A stretch of DNA of 64,000 bases from an uncultured Lachnospiraceae bacterium (GTDB lineage Bacteria > Bacillota > Clostridia > Lachnospirales > Lachnospiraceae), in NCBI GenBank assembly GCA_910578345.1, contig CAJTRA010000001.1, positions 534,027 through 598,026 on the forward strand, read 5' to 3'. Of this stretch, positions 1 through 8,733 are shown piece after piece. Position numbers and translations under genes: made by a program. The stretch's first letter is position 1. Each line of letters starts with the position of its first letter. Under the pieces are notes generated by a model that saw only the letters and a program-made list of their open reading frames with translations, did not search any database and was not told the DNA's origin.

Positions 1-31
1 TTTAGACTTCCCTATGCTGTCCTGTGCAGAA

Positions 32-78
32 AAAGAGACAGCTACATAGCTTTTACAGCAAAATAGCTGCCTCTCTTT
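32..78 (-). terminator. Terminator of the solute-binding lipoprotein gene
   Basis: On the minus strand the arms AAAGAGAGGCAGCTA and TAGCTGTCTCTTT pair through about 13 bases with one bulge, and a T-rich tail follows. It lies just after the stop codon of the lipoprotein gene, so no permease gene is likely to be co-transcribed downstream of it. Confidence 0.75.
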
Positions 79-107
79 ACGGATTTTAGTTTACTGTCTG
101 TATACGT

Positions 108-1808
108 TTACTCTGCCAGAGACACTCTCCGTTCTAATTCTGTCTGCATCTCGGCAAGAAAATCCTCCGGTTTGCATCCTTCATATGCCGTCATATATTC
201 GCTCCATGTGGAATCGAAGTTATCCGACATCACTACCTTCGGAAGCCACTCATGCTTGACCTCACCCATTTTCGTCCAAGCCACACCTCCCGGCGTTTCC
301 GTCGTCATGTTACTGGAATAGGAATACATCGGATACCATGGGCCGGTCTCCTTGTTCACAGAACCGATCATCTCCACATAAGTAGTCACGCCGTAAGCAT
401 CGAAACAGTCAACCAACGGCTCCGCCAGACTGCTGAAAAATTCGGATGTCTGCTGATCGGGATTCATCGCATTCTTCCCGTCCCTGCTTGTTCCCATATA
501 CTGCGGCATATAAGAGTAAACACATCTGTGGGAAGCCTGATATTCCTTGTTTGCCCACTGCATCCTCATCTCCTCGGTTCTGTAATAAAGGCCGTCCTCA
601 TCAACCAGATAATCTACCCCTTCTATTCCCCAGAATCTGAGATCATGAATCTCCTGATCAAGGCAATCCTCCAGGAACTGGAACGCCGCATCTGGATCTT
701 CACAGCTTGTGGTAACAGCGATACCATTCGCCAGATTCTGTGTATCACCGTAGGTATGCCACATGTTCTCCATGCCCTCGTCAATAGTAAGACCAAGAGG
801 TACATAATTGCAGCCCTTTACATCAAGCCCTTGCTGCTTAAATACATCATTTACCGTAGCGTAGAAATCCCACCACTGATCACACATGCCAAGTACGCGG
901 CCTGTAGAAAGCTTAGCGATATATTCGTCGTAAGTCTGCGTCGCAAACTCCTTATCTACAATACCCTTCTGATACTCTTCGTTTAACTTTTTCAAATATC
1001 TTTGTGTTGTCTCGCTGGTGTTGTAATCCTCGATCTTCATGGTATCGGTATTTACAATAACCGAACCGTCATTGGGATAACCGGCGAGGAACTGACCCGC
1101 ATTCTCAATACAGAAATATCTCCAGTCCTCACACAACGCTGTATAAGGGATGACTTCCGTACCATCTTCCATGGTCGGATTCGCCGCCACATAACGCTCC
1201 AGCAAGTCAAAATACTGATCCAGCGTTTCAATCTCCGGATAATTGTCCCATGCAAGCACTTTATTCTGAATCCAGAAAGCTTCATCATTATGTGTCGTTG
1301 ACTTATCCTCTCCGTATGTATTCTGGAAAATATTTGCCCAGTAAATCTTTCCGTCTTCCTGACGGAATCTGTCCCACTCCTCATCGCTGTACATTTCTTT
1401 TAATTTCGGATGCTTTTCCAGATAATCATCCCATGGAACCAGCGCGCCGGCATCATACAATGCCATCTGTCCGTCGCCACCGTCAATAAAATCCGGATAC
1501 TCTCCTCCCGCAATGATCGTTCCCACTGCCTCAGCCGCACTCTGTCCGGTAAGCCATGTTTCTTTTACTCTTACGCCTGTCTTCTGTGCAATAAGTTCCT
1601 GAATCTCATTACCATCATTGATCTCAGCGCCTGGCATGGCAATAAACATCGTGAAGTCGATAATATCCTTACTGCCCTCTTCTTCGGAAGAAGCCGTCTC
1701 CTTTGACCCTCCCTCTTCCGTTTTGGGGGCACTGCCGCCACAGCCCGTCAGCATGGATGCCGTCATTACCGTTGCCAATAGGATTGCTGTCAATTTCTTA
1801 TACTTCAT
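108..1808 (-). CDS. Extracellular solute-binding lipoprotein, LplA-like (family 1)
   Basis: This is a 566-residue sugar-type ABC-transporter binding lipoprotein, anchored on the outer face of the membrane. The N-terminus has a lysine-rich start, a hydrophobic stretch and the lipobox LTGC, with Cys23 as the lipidated residue; a Gly/Ser/Glu-rich linker follows. Its length of over 500 residues and the aromatic-rich body fit the LplA/YtcQ type of binding protein used for oligosaccharides. The ribosome site GGGAGG precedes the ATG by 7 bases. It lies downstream of a YesM/YesN pair in the same direction, which suggests that pair controls it. No permease genes accompany it in this window, so the transporter partners must be elsewhere. 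The substrate cannot be told from the sequence. Confidence 0.9.
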   Translation of the reverse strand: MKYKKLTAILLATVMTASMLTGCGGSAPKTEEGGSKETASSEEEGSKDIIDFTMFIAMPGAEINDGNEIQELIAQKTGVRVKETWLTGQSAAEAVGTIIAGGEYPDFIDGGDGQMALYDAGALVPWDDYLEKHPKLKEMYSDEEWDRFRQEDGKIYWANIFQNTYGEDKSTTHNDEAFWIQNKVLAWDNYPEIETLDQYFDLLERYVAANPTMEDGTEVIPYTALCEDWRYFCIENAGQFLAGYPNDGSVIVNTDTMKIEDYNTSETTQRYLKKLNEEYQKGIVDKEFATQTYDEYIAKLSTGRVLGMCDQWWDFYATVNDVFKQQGLDVKGCNYVPLGLTIDEGMENMWHTYGDTQNLANGIAVTTSCEDPDAAFQFLEDCLDQEIHDLRFWGIEGVDYLVDEDGLYYRTEEMRMQWANKEYQASHRCVYSYMPQYMGTSRDGKNAMNPDQQTSEFFSSLAEPLVDCFDAYGVTTYVEMIGSVNKETGPWYPMYSYSSNMTTETPGGVAWTKMGEVKHEWLPKVVMSDNFDSTWSEYMTAYEGCKPEDFLAEMQTELERRVSLAE

Positions 1809-1843
1809 TTGTTCACCCTCCCTTGTGGTTTTGTGGTATTACC

Positions 1844-1871
1844 ATTTTATAACAGGCGGGGGAACCTTCAA
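1844..1871 (-). promoter_or_regulatory. Probable promoter of the solute-binding lipoprotein gene
   Basis: On the minus strand TTGAAG (-35) and TAAAAT (-10) are separated by 16 bases, about 40 bases before the ATG. This gives the lipoprotein gene its own promoter downstream of the regulator genes, as expected for a highly expressed binding protein. Confidence 0.5.
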
Positions 1872-1936
1872 GCGGATAAATTCTATAAATAAGTCCGATA
1901 AATTCTAGATGTTAATATTTACCGGCATCTATACTC

Positions 1937-3535
1937 TCATTCTTCTCTTGCGCTTTTCCGATATCGGGAAGGCGTACAGCCTTCCTGCTCAATAAAGCGG
2001 CTAATAAAATAGTCAAGATCACGGTATCCCACATCTTCGGCAATCTGTCTGATCTTTTTATCTGTCCGGATCAGTTGGGATGCGGCTTCTTTGATCCTGT
2101 AATAATTCAAATAGGTTTTAAAAGACTGTCCATAACGCTTGCGAAAGATCTGCCCCAGATAAGAACTGTTGATATAGTACTTCTGCCCCAGCTCCCGCAG
2201 CGTCAAATTCTCTGCGTAACGCTCTTTTATCTCATTTTCAATCTCCTTAAGAACGCCCTTGGAGACATTTTTGCGAAGCTGCACCAGATATTCCGCATAT
2301 TCGCACGCAAACCTACGCATATGCGCCCTGCTGCCACGCAGGATCTCTTCCTTAGATACGCTCCCGCTGATAAACGAAAGCACCTCATCCTGATTGACCG
2401 ATTCCTCCTGCTCTGCTGCCAGACTTGTTAAGCGAAAAATCAGCCAGTTCAGATTCATCGTCACGATTTCCCTTGTTCTGTCCAGCCTGTCCATTTCCGT
2501 AAAAAGCGCATCCACGCTTTTGTGAATGGAAATCGTATCGTTTTCCTCAATCGCCTTTACCAAATCATCCAGAGACTGTTTGCATAAAACCGTTTTTGAT
2601 GGACTGATCTGCACTTCCTTCTCATAATAGTAAATACCTTTATTCTCCTGAAAACCTATGAACGACCGCAGTACGCAGGCCGAACCATAGGAATGAGAAA
2701 TTTTCGTAATGTCCTTGACCCTTTTCCCTACAAGAAGAATGACCGGCAGCCTTTCGCTGCCGCTCTGCGCCGTCTTATGCAGCGCTCTCATAAATTCCTC
2801 TTCCGTAAACGACCTTTCCTGTGCCATGTAGTCAAAATATACAAATCCTATTTCATACTCTTCCTCACAGACAAAGAAATCCTTAAACAAATGATCAGTA
2901 TCCTCCCGCAGATAATGTGACACCCGCTCATACACGCTCTCCTTCAGTTCCGACACTTCTTCATCTGACATTTCCTCTAAAACCGCAAGATCGTTCAAAC
3001 AAATATGCAGATAGCGTGTCCCCTCTCCACAGCGAAAATGTTCTTTTACATAGGAAATATTTTGCTCCTTTCCCTTTCCTCGCAGCAGAGCCATCATATT
3101 CTGCATCAAATATCCGCGATGCATCCGCCGGCTGTCTATCTCCTCCTGAATCCTGTTTTCCGTCTTTGCCGCTACCCGACGGACGCTTTCAATAAGCTGC
3201 TCTTTTTGTACCGGCTTGAGAATATACTCCATCGCCGAGTAATGAATTGCTGCCTGCATATACTTAAAATCGTTGTACCCACTCAAAATAAAGATATAAG
3301 CATTTGAAAGCCTTTCATTTCTTATCGTCTCCATAAGTTCAACCCCATTGATCTTCGGCATACGGATATCTGTAATGATCAGATCCGCTTCGCTATCCCT
3401 AAGCCAGTCAAGTGCCTCCTGCCCGTCAGAAGCCATTTTCACAATCTCAAACCCTTCCTTTTCCCAATCAATGATCACAGATAATCCTTGTAAAATAAAC
3501 GGTTCGTCATCTACCAGCATCACTTTCATCAACAT
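1937..3535 (-). CDS. Response regulator, YesN type (receiver plus AraC DNA-binding domain)
   Basis: This 532-residue protein has an N-terminal receiver domain of about 120 residues, with acidic pocket D9-D10 and phospho-acceptor D56 in the motif TDIRMP. A long middle region follows, then a C-terminal AraC-type double helix-turn-helix in roughly the last 100 residues (YINSSYLGQIFRKRYGQSF and the second helix pair to the end). YesN-type regulators activate carbohydrate uptake genes in response to a YesM kinase. It starts 4 bases after the kinase gene stops, so the two are translationally linked; the GGAGG at the end of the kinase gene serves as its ribosome site. The likely target is the adjacent lipoprotein gene. 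Confidence 0.92.
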   Translation of the reverse strand: MLMKVMLVDDEPFILQGLSVIIDWEKEGFEIVKMASDGQEALDWLRDSEADLIITDIRMPKINGVELMETIRNERLSNAYIFILSGYNDFKYMQAAIHYSAMEYILKPVQKEQLIESVRRVAAKTENRIQEEIDSRRMHRGYLMQNMMALLRGKGKEQNISYVKEHFRCGEGTRYLHICLNDLAVLEEMSDEEVSELKESVYERVSHYLREDTDHLFKDFFVCEEEYEIGFVYFDYMAQERSFTEEEFMRALHKTAQSGSERLPVILLVGKRVKDITKISHSYGSACVLRSFIGFQENKGIYYYEKEVQISPSKTVLCKQSLDDLVKAIEENDTISIHKSVDALFTEMDRLDRTREIVTMNLNWLIFRLTSLAAEQEESVNQDEVLSFISGSVSKEEILRGSRAHMRRFACEYAEYLVQLRKNVSKGVLKEIENEIKERYAENLTLRELGQKYYINSSYLGQIFRKRYGQSFKTYLNYYRIKEAASQLIRTDKKIRQIAEDVGYRDLDYFISRFIEQEGCTPSRYRKSAREE

Positions 3536-3539
3536 AACC

Positions 3540-5312
3540 CTACGCCTCCTCCCGCAAATAATCTGACTCTGCCGCGATCGTCATAAACGTGCCGACTCCT
3601 TCCTCACTCTCCAAAAAAAATCTCACATTGCCCTTCGTGATCATTTTTAGGCGGAGGCAGGCGTTGACAATTCCTACATGCGTGTTTTCTTTGATATCAT
3701 CAATCGTACAATCACGCATACTCACATTCATCTTTTCCACGGCTTCCTCTCCCATACCATCCCCCGTATCCTCTATTTCAATATACAACAAAGATTCCTT
3801 CAGATATACCCGCACATAAATCCAGCAGGCGGAGGCCTTCTTTTCCATTCCGTGTACGCAGGCATTTTCCACAAAAGTTGTAAGCGTCAGCTTTGGAATG
3901 TAAAAATCCACACATGCTTTCGGCAAGTCAATCTCGTAACGCAGGCGACTGCCGAAACGATATTTCTGTAATTCCAAATATGCTTCTACAAAATTCATTT
4001 CTTCTGCAAGCTTTACGCGGTCGGCCGCCCAATTTATATTCTGTCGTTCCAAAACCGCCAGTTTTTCTATCATATGTGCTGTTCCCTCATTTCCCTGAAG
4101 CACCGCCTGCATTCTGATGCTTTCCAGTACGTTAAATAGAAAATGCGGATTGATCTGACTATGCAGAGCCAAAAGCTCCGCATTTTGTCTGGCCAACTCT
4201 ATTTCCTGCTTCTCCAGCCGATTTTTATACACATGTTGGATCAAATCGTTCATCCGACTTACCATGCGGTTATAATTTTGCATCAACACGCCGATTTCAT
4301 CCCTGCCCCTCACATTCTCAATGCCTTGCAGCCGGTCTTCCTTTACCTGTTCAAAAGCTTCTCCAAGTTCTCGGAGCCTCCTGCTAAAAGAACTGTTCAC
4401 CACGGAAAACATGGCCACAGGCAGAAGCAGATTGGCAACCACCAAAAATACAATCAGTGGAATATGCTTGTGAAGCTGCCGGAACACAGAATTCTGCGGC
4501 TTCATGATCAGCACATCCAGTTTCTGTCCGTACAAACTGAAAGAGGTCTGACTGGCAACCGGCTCGCTTCCGGTAAGTGTATGAAAATCTTCCTGGCTTC
4601 CGGAATGCCCTCTATTGGAAAACAGGATCCGGTCGTCCTGGCACACATAAATGCCATTTCCATAACTCATCTGCGTTATTTTCCTGGCGATCTTATTATA
4701 ATCCAGATCTACTTTGATGATCTTTCTGCACCCTTCCTTTTTAAAATAGTCGAGATTCCTGACGAGAGAAAGCCTACGCATGGAACGGGCGGAATGATCC
4801 GCTTCTCCGATATAATTAAACACAAAACTAAGATCCCTTCCTGATTTCACATAGCTTTTATACCATTCTGTATCCTCGACTTCTGACAAGCGACAAAACT
4901 GTCCGCCGTTAACAATTGTATCATTATCCGCATAAATCACCACATTGGAAATATCATAACCACCAGGCATATCTATGGACGTATTATGAAGGAGTTCCAC
5001 TCTGGCGGCATAAAATTCAAAACCATCCTCATACCGTTCATCCAAAAAATCATTAATATTCGCATTCACATAAATATCGTTCATCCCGTCAACCGTTTCT
5101 TCGAAGGTATATTCCAATTCATATTTCACGGCATTTGCTATATTCTTTAGTTCATACTCCTGTTCTTTCTTCTCTGCATCGTACAATATATGTAAGATAA
5201 TACTATCTGTCAGGATCAACGGCAAAATGACATAAAACACATAGATAATAAATAGCTTCTTTTTAATACTAAAGTCATTCATGATATTTTCAATCTTATC
5301 TTGCCATTTCAT
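3540..5312 (-). CDS. Sensor histidine kinase, YesM type
   Basis: This 590-residue membrane sensor has a transmembrane helix near residues 18-40, an extracellular sensing region, a second helix near residues 285-305 followed by a HAMP-like segment, and a cytoplasmic kinase. The His_kinase motif SQINPHFLFN carries the phosphorylated histidine, and the HATPase_c domain follows with ENACVHG as N-box and DTGDGMG as G-box. This is the architecture of YesM-family kinases that sense carbohydrate availability together with a binding protein. The ribosome site GGAGG lies 7 bases before the ATG. It forms an operon with the downstream YesN regulator. Confidence 0.92.
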   Translation of the reverse strand: MKWQDKIENIMNDFSIKKKLFIIYVFYVILPLILTDSIILHILYDAEKKEQEYELKNIANAVKYELEYTFEETVDGMNDIYVNANINDFLDERYEDGFEFYAARVELLHNTSIDMPGGYDISNVVIYADNDTIVNGGQFCRLSEVEDTEWYKSYVKSGRDLSFVFNYIGEADHSARSMRRLSLVRNLDYFKKEGCRKIIKVDLDYNKIARKITQMSYGNGIYVCQDDRILFSNRGHSGSQEDFHTLTGSEPVASQTSFSLYGQKLDVLIMKPQNSVFRQLHKHIPLIVFLVVANLLLPVAMFSVVNSSFSRRLRELGEAFEQVKEDRLQGIENVRGRDEIGVLMQNYNRMVSRMNDLIQHVYKNRLEKQEIELARQNAELLALHSQINPHFLFNVLESIRMQAVLQGNEGTAHMIEKLAVLERQNINWAADRVKLAEEMNFVEAYLELQKYRFGSRLRYEIDLPKACVDFYIPKLTLTTFVENACVHGMEKKASACWIYVRVYLKESLLYIEIEDTGDGMGEEAVEKMNVSMRDCTIDDIKENTHVGIVNACLRLKMITKGNVRFFLESEEGVGTFMTIAAESDYLREEA

Positions 5313-5370
5313 CGCTTTTCCTCCAACTTTGCATGATCCCGACTCAACGAAAAGCCAGTTTTCAATTCAT

Positions 5371-6540
5371 CTATGTAATCTGGCTGCTGTTGCTTGTCCC
5401 CGTCGGCACATACTCGTTATAAATCTCTACATGGTCGTAGATACATCTCCATCCGCTGGTCGAACCTGTCGTCACACAGATATACGGCGTTTCATCCGTA
5501 GAAATACTGTAACTTACCGCACAGTTCATAGATTGGACCACATAACCGGTCTTGGCGCACAGTACTTCGCCGCCCGTGTCCTTATCCTCGATCTTACGCA
5601 GAAACCAGTTTGAAATACTGATCCCTTCCGGATGCTCGGCAGTGGATGCCGTAGTGTAGGTATGCGCAGACATGACCTCCCGGCACAGCTCATTCTGCAC
5701 CGCCGCTTTCATAATCACAGCCATATCATAGACAGTACAATAATGCGCATCATCGTATAATCCGACACAGTTGGTAAAATGTGCGCTGTCACCGATCCCA
5801 AGCTCCTTTAGTTTCTCATTCATCCGCTCCACAAAGGCTTCCTGGGATCCCGCTATATAGGTTGCAAGCCCTAACGCCGCGTCCCCTCCGGAAGGCATTA
5901 CCGTACCGTAGAACAGATCGCGCACCTTGACGCTCTCCCCATCCAGAAAACCTACACTGCTGCAGTCATTGACATAGGCATAGTCTGTAATCTCCCGTGT
6001 CATGATAAAGGTGTCATCCAGATCCTCTTCCGTGATCTGTTCCGCCGCCACCAACACCGTCAATACCTTCGTCATGGAGGCCGGATAGATTCTTTCATCC
6101 GCTCCCTTCGAAGCAACAATCACGTCCCTGTCTGCATCTACAAGAACCGCATGGGTACTTATCACATTCTCACTGTAGATACCCACTGTATCCGGGGTCG
6201 TTGTGAAACGATAGACCGGATTTTCTTTCTCCGGTACGTCTTCCTCTCTTTCCGCAGGCTCCTTCTCTGTTTCTTCTGCGGCTTCCGGTTCGACAGCCTC
6301 CTCAACCGCTTCCTCCTCCTGCGGCAAAGGTTCCTCTGCCGGCCGTCTCCCTCTGCCTTTGCTGACTACGACAATCGTAACCAGCACAGACACCAGCAGG
6401 ACAAGATACAAACACCGTTTCAACATGCGCTGTCTTCTCCGGCGTTTCTGTCTTTCCAACCGTATGCGCCTCCGTTCCTCACAGCGGGCATAATATTCTT
6501 TTTCCTCAAATATATCCTGCTCCTCAATATATGGCTCCAT
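5371..6540 (-). CDS. D-alanyl-D-alanine carboxypeptidase, membrane-anchored (peptidase S11)
   Basis: This is a low-molecular-weight penicillin-binding protein that trims the terminal D-Ala of peptidoglycan pentapeptides outside the membrane. The catalytic motifs are visible: SMTK (SxxK), SGGDAA where SxN is normal in the family, and KTG near the C-terminus. The usual signal peptide is replaced by a strongly basic cytoplasmic segment (residues about 20-44) and one membrane helix (about 43-62), followed by an acidic Glu/Pro linker, so the protein is a type II membrane protein. The ribosome site AGAGG is 5 bases before the ATG. It is transcribed toward the yesMN operon with a 58-base gap. The leader upstream contains a small-RNA-like repeat unit. 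Confidence 0.9.
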   Translation of the reverse strand: MEPYIEEQDIFEEKEYYARCEERRRIRLERQKRRRRQRMLKRCLYLVLLVSVLVTIVVVSKGRGRRPAEEPLPQEEEAVEEAVEPEAAEETEKEPAEREEDVPEKENPVYRFTTTPDTVGIYSENVISTHAVLVDADRDVIVASKGADERIYPASMTKVLTVLVAAEQITEEDLDDTFIMTREITDYAYVNDCSSVGFLDGESVKVRDLFYGTVMPSGGDAALGLATYIAGSQEAFVERMNEKLKELGIGDSAHFTNCVGLYDDAHYCTVYDMAVIMKAAVQNELCREVMSAHTYTTASTAEHPEGISISNWFLRKIEDKDTGGEVLCAKTGYVVQSMNCAVSYSISTDETPYICVTTGSTSGWRCIYDHVEIYNEYVPTGTSNSSQIT

Positions 6541-6587
6541 GATTACCTCTTGTAGTTCCTCTCAACACAAAAATGAAAATCGACCCC

Positions 6588-6714
6588 AGAAAAGGGAGGA
6601 TGCCAGACAGAGTAACCTCTGCCTGGCTTATTATGAAAAAGTTTTAGTTAATCAGCAAACTTGATGTGGTCGTTTTGTTCTATTCTTTCTTGTATTGCCG
6701 TGTTGTTATCTTAT
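6588..6714 (-). ncRNA. Predicted small RNA, copy 1 (or structured leader of the carboxypeptidase gene)
   Basis: On the minus strand a TATACT box at 6726-6721 predicts a start near 6714. The transcript would have a variable 5' part, then a conserved part that can pair AAGTTT with AAACTT. It ends in an 11-bp hairpin at 6627-6602 (GCCAGGCAGAG, loop GTTA, CTCTGTCTGGC) followed by ATCCTCCCTTTTCT. The stem pairs fully on the minus strand using one G-U pair, but has an A-C mismatch on the plus strand. That favours a minus-strand RNA. The CCTCCC after the stem is complementary to Shine-Dalgarno sequences. The carboxypeptidase start is about 50 bases further on, so read-through would make this its leader. 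Confidence 0.55.
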
Positions 6715-6720
6715 GGTCTT

Positions 6721-6751
6721 AGTATACGCAGGAGAAATGTCTAAAGAATGT
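6721..6751 (-). promoter_or_regulatory. Promoter region of small RNA copy 1 with 11-bp direct repeat
   Basis: TATACT (-10) lies at 6726-6721 and the -35 position is poor. Two ACATT half-sites at 6751-6747 and 6740-6736 are spaced 11 bp and overlap the -35 position. This is the usual layout for an OmpR-family activator. The same arrangement is kept base for base in copy 2. Confidence 0.4.
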
Positions 6752-6833
6752 TACCTGCGTAAAGTTTTTTTAAAGCTTTTTTGAACAATTCATGAACAAG
6801 CGGCGCTGAACTGTCTGTGATTTTCTTTGCTCC

Positions 6834-6948
6834 AGAAAAGGGAGGATGCCAAGTAGAGCAACTCTACTTGGCATTATTATGAAAAAGTTTTAGTTAATCA
6901 GTAAACTTGATATTGTCATTTGATTGTGTTGCCTGTTTGCTATCGTAT
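6834..6948 (-). ncRNA. Predicted small RNA, copy 2
   Basis: This is a paralogue of the preceding unit. TATACT at 6960-6955 predicts a start near 6948. The terminal hairpin at 6874-6846 is a perfect 13-bp stem (ATGCCAAGTAGAG, loop TTG, CTCTACTTGGCAT) followed by the same CCTCCCTTTTCT tail. The stem sequence differs from copy 1 at several positions, yet both arms changed together, which is covariation. The family is not one I recognise. Confidence 0.55.
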
Positions 6949-6954
6949 GGTCTT

Positions 6955-6985
6955 AGTATACGCAGGAGAAATGTCTAAAGAATGT
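6955..6985 (-). promoter_or_regulatory. Promoter region of small RNA copy 2 with 11-bp direct repeat
   Basis: TATACT lies at 6960-6955, and ACATT half-sites lie at 6985-6981 and 6974-6970, identical in layout to copy 1. Further upstream both copies share spaced GTTCA motifs (near 7030-7015 in this copy). Confidence 0.4.
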
Positions 6986-7104
6986 TACCTGCATGAAGTT
7001 TTTTTAAATTAAATATGAACAAATCATGAACGTGAAAAACATTTCTTTCCGCTCTCTGTAAGACATCATTATTACATCCAAATATCCATGTATACAATTA
7101 ATTC

Positions 7105-7133
7105 TTGCTTCTCGCACTTTACTGTGCTATACT
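7105..7133 (+). promoter_or_regulatory. Promoter of the alanine/sodium symporter gene
   Basis: TTGCTT and TATACT are separated by 17 bases, a good sigma-A promoter, about 90 bases before the TTG start. It faces away from the small-RNA units. Confidence 0.6.
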
Positions 7134-7222
7134 GCTAAATAAATACTTTCCGAAATGTCAGCGTAGGCATGGATCTGTCGTGTCTGCGCTTTTTTACGGA
7201 AGCAGAGAAGGAGGAGAATATT

Positions 7223-8716
7223 TTGAAAGAATTTCTTGCAAGCCTCGTTGAATCCGTCACAAACATCAACGGCGCCGTCAACAATTTTGTCTGGGGTATC
7301 CCCATGCTGGTTCTTCTGGTAGGCACGGGCATATTAATGACGGTGCTGACCAGATTTTTCCAGTTATCCCATATCGGACACTGGTTCCAGAACACCATCG
7401 GCGGTATTTTCAAGGATAAGCACATCACAAAACATACCGACAAGGAAGATAAATCTATTTCTCAGTTCCAGTCGCTTTGCACAGCCCTGGCTGCCACCAT
7501 CGGTACTGGCAATATCGTCGGCGTCGCCAGCGCTCTGATTTCCGGAGGGCCCGGCGCAATTTTCTGGATGTGGATCGTCGCTTTCTTCGGCATGATGACC
7601 AACTATTCTGAAAACGTACTCGGCATCTATTACCGCCGCCGGAATTCCAAAGGAGAATGGTGCGGCGGCGCCATGTATTATCTGAAAGACGGTCTCGGCT
7701 CCTACAAGGGCTGTAAGCAGATCGGCGCGATCCTGGCCGTATTATTTTCCGTGTTCTGCCTGCTGGCTTCTTTCGGTATCGGCAACATGAGCCAGGTGAA
7801 TTCCATCGCCGCTAATATGAAAGCTGCCTTTTCCGTTCCAACGACAGCGACAGGAATCGCGCTTATGATCCTGGCCGCGCTGGTAATCGTCGGCGGCCTC
7901 AAGAGAATTGCCTCTGTCACAGAAAAACTGGTTCCTTTCATGGCCATCGCATACATCCTTGGCGCGCTTGTCATTTTCTTCATGAATATCGATCAGTTCG
8001 GTGCGATTTTCAGCGCAATCTTCAAAGGTGCATTCGGCTTAAAGGCTGTCGGCGGCGGTATCGTAGGTTCCGGCGTCAAGCTGGCGCTGACCTGGGGTAT
8101 GAAACGAGGCGTATTCTCCAATGAAGCCGGGCTTGGCTCTTCCGTTATGGTTCACTCCAATTCCAACGTGAAGGAACCTGTGCGTCAGGGTATGTGGGGA
8201 ATCTTCGAGGTATTCGCGGACACCATGGTAGTCTGCACGCTGACTGCCTTTTCCGTGCTCTCTTCCGGCCTAATCGACTTAGAGACGGGAGCCGTCCTCA
8301 GTGAAGCTTCCGGTTCTGCCCTGGTTGGAGAAGCATTTGCCACAGTATTTGGATCCTTCGGCCCCATGTTTATTGCCGTGTCCATTCTGCTGTTTGCCTT
8401 TTCCACAGTACTCGGCTGGAGTCATTACGGTTCCAAGGCATGGGAATACTTATTTGGCACCAGCTCCACCATCATTTACAAGATCGTGTTCATCCTGATC
8501 ATCTATGTCGGTGCGACCATGAAGTTAAGCCTGGCCTGGGATCTCTCCGATACCTTTAACGGACTGATGGCGATGCCCAACCTGATTGGTGTTCTGTGCC
8601 TCTCACCGCTTGTCATAAAGATCACCAAGAACTATGTAGACCGTGTCATCCGCAAACAGGATGTAAAACCGATCCTCTCTGTCTTCCCGGAGATCGACGA
8701 AGAACACGCTGAATAA
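7223..8716 (+). CDS. Alanine/glycine:sodium symporter, AGCS family
   Basis: This is a multi-spanning amino-acid/sodium symporter of the AGCS (AlsT/DagA) family that imports alanine or glycine with Na+. Family signatures include the ALAATIGTGNIVGVASA segment early on, GGPGAIFWMW, and GMKRGVFSNEAGLGS in the C-terminal half. I place the start at the TTG at 7223, because a perfect AAGGAGG lies 8 bases before it at 7208-7214. A longer frame from an ATG at 7169 has no ribosome site. The start gives 497 residues, normal for the family. The gene is monocistronic and ends at a strong bidirectional terminator. Confidence 0.93.
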   Translation: MKEFLASLVESVTNINGAVNNFVWGIPMLVLLVGTGILMTVLTRFFQLSHIGHWFQNTIGGIFKDKHITKHTDKEDKSISQFQSLCTALAATIGTGNIVGVASALISGGPGAIFWMWIVAFFGMMTNYSENVLGIYYRRRNSKGEWCGGAMYYLKDGLGSYKGCKQIGAILAVLFSVFCLLASFGIGNMSQVNSIAANMKAAFSVPTTATGIALMILAALVIVGGLKRIASVTEKLVPFMAIAYILGALVIFFMNIDQFGAIFSAIFKGAFGLKAVGGGIVGSGVKLALTWGMKRGVFSNEAGLGSSVMVHSNSNVKEPVRQGMWGIFEVFADTMVVCTLTAFSVLSSGLIDLETGAVLSEASGSALVGEAFATVFGSFGPMFIAVSILLFAFSTVLGWSHYGSKAWEYLFGTSSTIIYKIVFILIIYVGATMKLSLAWDLSDTFNGLMAMPNLIGVLCLSPLVIKITKNYVDRVIRKQDVKPILSVFPEIDEEHAE

Positions 8717-8733
8717 AGAAAGAAGTTAAACTT

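Larger units (their letters stand above)
6586..7030. repeat. Tandem duplication, two diverged copies of about 200 bp
   Basis: Copy 1 covers about 6586-6800 and copy 2 about 6832-7030. Two blocks are nearly identical between copies. One is a terminator-like hairpin plus about 35 bases beside it (6586-6664 and 6832-6910). The other is a 46-base block (6713-6758 and 6946-6992). The stretch between these blocks has diverged and differs in length by about 12 bases. No protein-coding frame explains the conservation. Confidence 0.85.

Noticed and set aside
252..986. 244-codon plus-strand ORF inside the solute-binding lipoprotein gene
   Set aside because: It is antisense to a clear gene, has no ribosome site and its translation has no domain-like features; many other antisense ORFs in the window were dropped for the same reason.
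6632..6646. Short ORF MKKF in both small-RNA units on the plus strand, as a leader peptide
   Set aside because: It lies downstream of the hairpin with no ribosome site nearby, is only four codons long, and the pairing evidence favours a minus-strand RNA.
6586..7030. Plus-strand reading of the tandem repeat with the ACGCAGG/CCTGCGT stem as terminator
   Set aside because: Both imperfect stems show an A-C mismatch on the plus strand but a G-U pair on the minus strand, and the TATACT boxes are on the minus strand.
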